This document shows positions 63,031 through 64,000 of a stretch of 64,000 nucleotides of DNA, piece after piece (positions within the stretch are counted from its first letter, which is position 1; every line of letters begins with the position of its first letter). This DNA comes from Mucilaginibacter sp. GTDB lineage: Bacteria > Bacteroidota > Bacteroidia > Sphingobacteriales > Sphingobacteriaceae. The stretch lies in assembly GCA_025352225.1 (NCBI GenBank), contig JANXTT010000156.1, forward strand, positions 1 to 64,000, read 5' to 3'. A model generated the notes under the pieces. The model did no database searches and was not told the DNA's origin. It saw only the letters and a list, made by a program, of their open reading frames with translations. A program made the translations under genes and the position numbers.

Positions 63031-64000
63031 TCATAACCGTCCATCCGCTACATTTGTTTCTAAAACTCCTTTGATATCATATATTATTGACTTTTTTTCT
63101 TTTTTTAGCTTTTCAAAATTCAAAGATTTAAACTCATCGTGACAAACAGCTAATATAATAGCATCATAACTACCGCCTAGTTCAATAAAGTTTTTTCGTG
63201 TTGTTATGCCATATTCAAGCATAACTTCTTTTGGGTTAGCCCATGAGTCATATACCTCATACCCTGCTTCAAATTCGGTTAACACTTTGATGATATCAAT
63301 AACTCTTGTATTACGCACGTCAGTACAATTTTCCTTAAAAGTAAAGCCCAAAACCAATACACGAGCCCCCTTAACCTGAATATTGTTTTTTATCATCAAT
63401 TTTATTACCTCTAAAGCTACATATTTACCCATACCGTCATTTAAGCGCCGGCCAGCTAATATAATTTCAGGATGATAACCTAGTTCCTGAGCCTTTTGAG
63501 CTAAGTAATAAGGGTCAACTCCGGTACAATGTCCCCCCACCAAACCGGGTTTGAAATTTAAAAAATTCCATTTAGTGCCCGCAGCAGCCAATACATCATG
63601 ACTATCTATACCCATCAGGTTAAATATTTTCGACAATTCGTTAACAAATGCGATATTAATGTCCCGCTGCGAATTTTCTATCACTTTACATGCTTCGGCA
63701 ACTTTTATACTGGGGGCCTTATGTGTTCCTGCCTTAATTATTGATGAGTAAAGATCATCAATAAAACAAGCGGCTTCGGGAGTTGAGCCCGAAGTGACTT
63801 TTAAAATATTAGTAAGCTGATGTAATTTATCGCCAGGGTTTATACGCTCAGGAGAGTAACCGACAAAAAAATCGTGATTGAACTTTAAACCTGAAATTGT
63901 TTCTAAAATTGGAACACATATTTCTTCTGTAACTCCCGGATAAACCGTCGATTCCAATATCATAACGTCTCCGGGCCTTAACAAACGTGCTACGGTCTCC
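63031..64000 (-). CDS. nucleotide-sugar dehydrogenase (TviB/WbpO-like), N-terminus cut by window end
   Basis: Reading continues without a stop to the window edge (ETVARLLRPGDVMILES), so the ORF-track start at 63984 is not the real one and the NAD-binding N-terminus is missing. Visible parts are ESTVYPGVTEE, VGYSPERINPGD, KVAEACKVIENSQRDINIAF, the catalytic Cys in LVGGHCTGVDPYYLAQKAQELGYHPE and the C-terminal VLGFTFKENCTDVRNT. The HPEIILAGRRLNDGMG stretch points to the TviB/WbpO group, which oxidises C6 of UDP-GlcNAc or UDP-GalNAc to a uronic acid. It is upstream of the Wza-like gene. Confidence 0.88.
   Translation of the reverse strand, partial: ETVARLLRPGDVMILESTVYPGVTEEICVPILETISGLKFNHDFFVGYSPERINPGDKLHQLTNILKVTSGSTPEAACFIDDLYSSIIKAGTHKAPSIKVAEACKVIENSQRDINIAFVNELSKIFNLMGIDSHDVLAAAGTKWNFLNFKPGLVGGHCTGVDPYYLAQKAQELGYHPEIILAGRRLNDGMGKYVALEVIKLMIKNNIQVKGARVLVLGFTFKENCTDVRNTRVIDIIKVLTEFEAGYEVYDSWANPKEVMLEYGITTRKNFIELGGSYDAIILAVCHDEFKSLNFEKLKKEKKSIIYDIKGVLETNVADGRL

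Overview
The window looks like a chromosomal segment of a Bacteroidota bacterium, most likely a Sphingobacteriaceae member such as Mucilaginibacter or Pedobacter. This is inferred, not searched. The support is the Bacteroidota -33/-7 promoter pattern (TTTG, about 20 bases, TAnnTTTG), very short leaders, scarce Shine-Dalgarno sequences, PorT-type barrels, and the protein families present. No rRNA or CRISPR array was seen. One tRNA, tRNA-Leu(UAG), is present.

Bases 1-12.8 kb hold mostly housekeeping and envelope genes: a 3'-truncated secreted HExxH metallopeptidase/beta-propeller protein, an orphan hscA Hsp70, an S4 protein-aroB-fatty acid hydroxylase operon, an outer-membrane barrel, several small unknown proteins, a DUF2867 protein behind an inverted-repeat element, an ArsR/SRPBCC operon with two matching operator palindromes around its promoter, and a secreted GH26 mannanase.

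Bases 13.2-20.5 kb carry a tightly packed minus-strand operon of five genes: SWIM zinc finger, DUF5691, MoxR-type AAA+ ATPase, DUF5682 and vWA protein. I know of no experimental function for this set. The DUF5682 protein shows motifs like those of the TIKI/TraB/ChaN/EreA hydrolases. Immediately upstream, behind its own terminator, lies an RNA repair pair: an ATP-dependent RNA ligase and an HD-Pnk end-healing enzyme. Next come three minus-strand genes (a DUF805-FAD oxidase fusion, a methyltransferase, an unknown membrane-anchored protein) and a divergent DegT-type aminotransferase. This looks like an uncharacterised biosynthetic unit. The tRNA and a signal-less BtuF-like protein follow.

Bases 28.7-64 kb form a large surface polysaccharide locus. 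Minus-strand genes encode two candidate initiating phosphosugar transferases (WcaJ-like and WecA-like), a membrane sugar dehydratase and an epimerase. The plus-strand cluster (35.3-59.9 kb) begins with a Wzz-like chain-length protein. It continues with a nearly complete legionaminic acid route by the nucleotide-GlcN branch (legB, legC, a NeuD-like acyltransferase, legI, legG, ptmE, legF, a ptmA-like SDR), three Gfo/Idh oxidoreductases and an SGNH protein. After a dead ISXO2-like transposase come Wzx, Wzy, a putative HP-motif glycosyltransferase, an amidotransferase trio (WbpG/HisH/HisF), the capE/F/G-type genes for UDP-N-acetyl-L-fucosamine, and a GT4 transferase. A Wza-type export protein and a nucleotide-sugar dehydrogenase cut by the window end lie on the minus strand. 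The gene content predicts a glycan with an acetamidino-modified legionaminic acid and L-FucNAc. This region is visibly more AT-rich than the 13-20 kb operon and contains transposase debris, so horizontal acquisition is likely.
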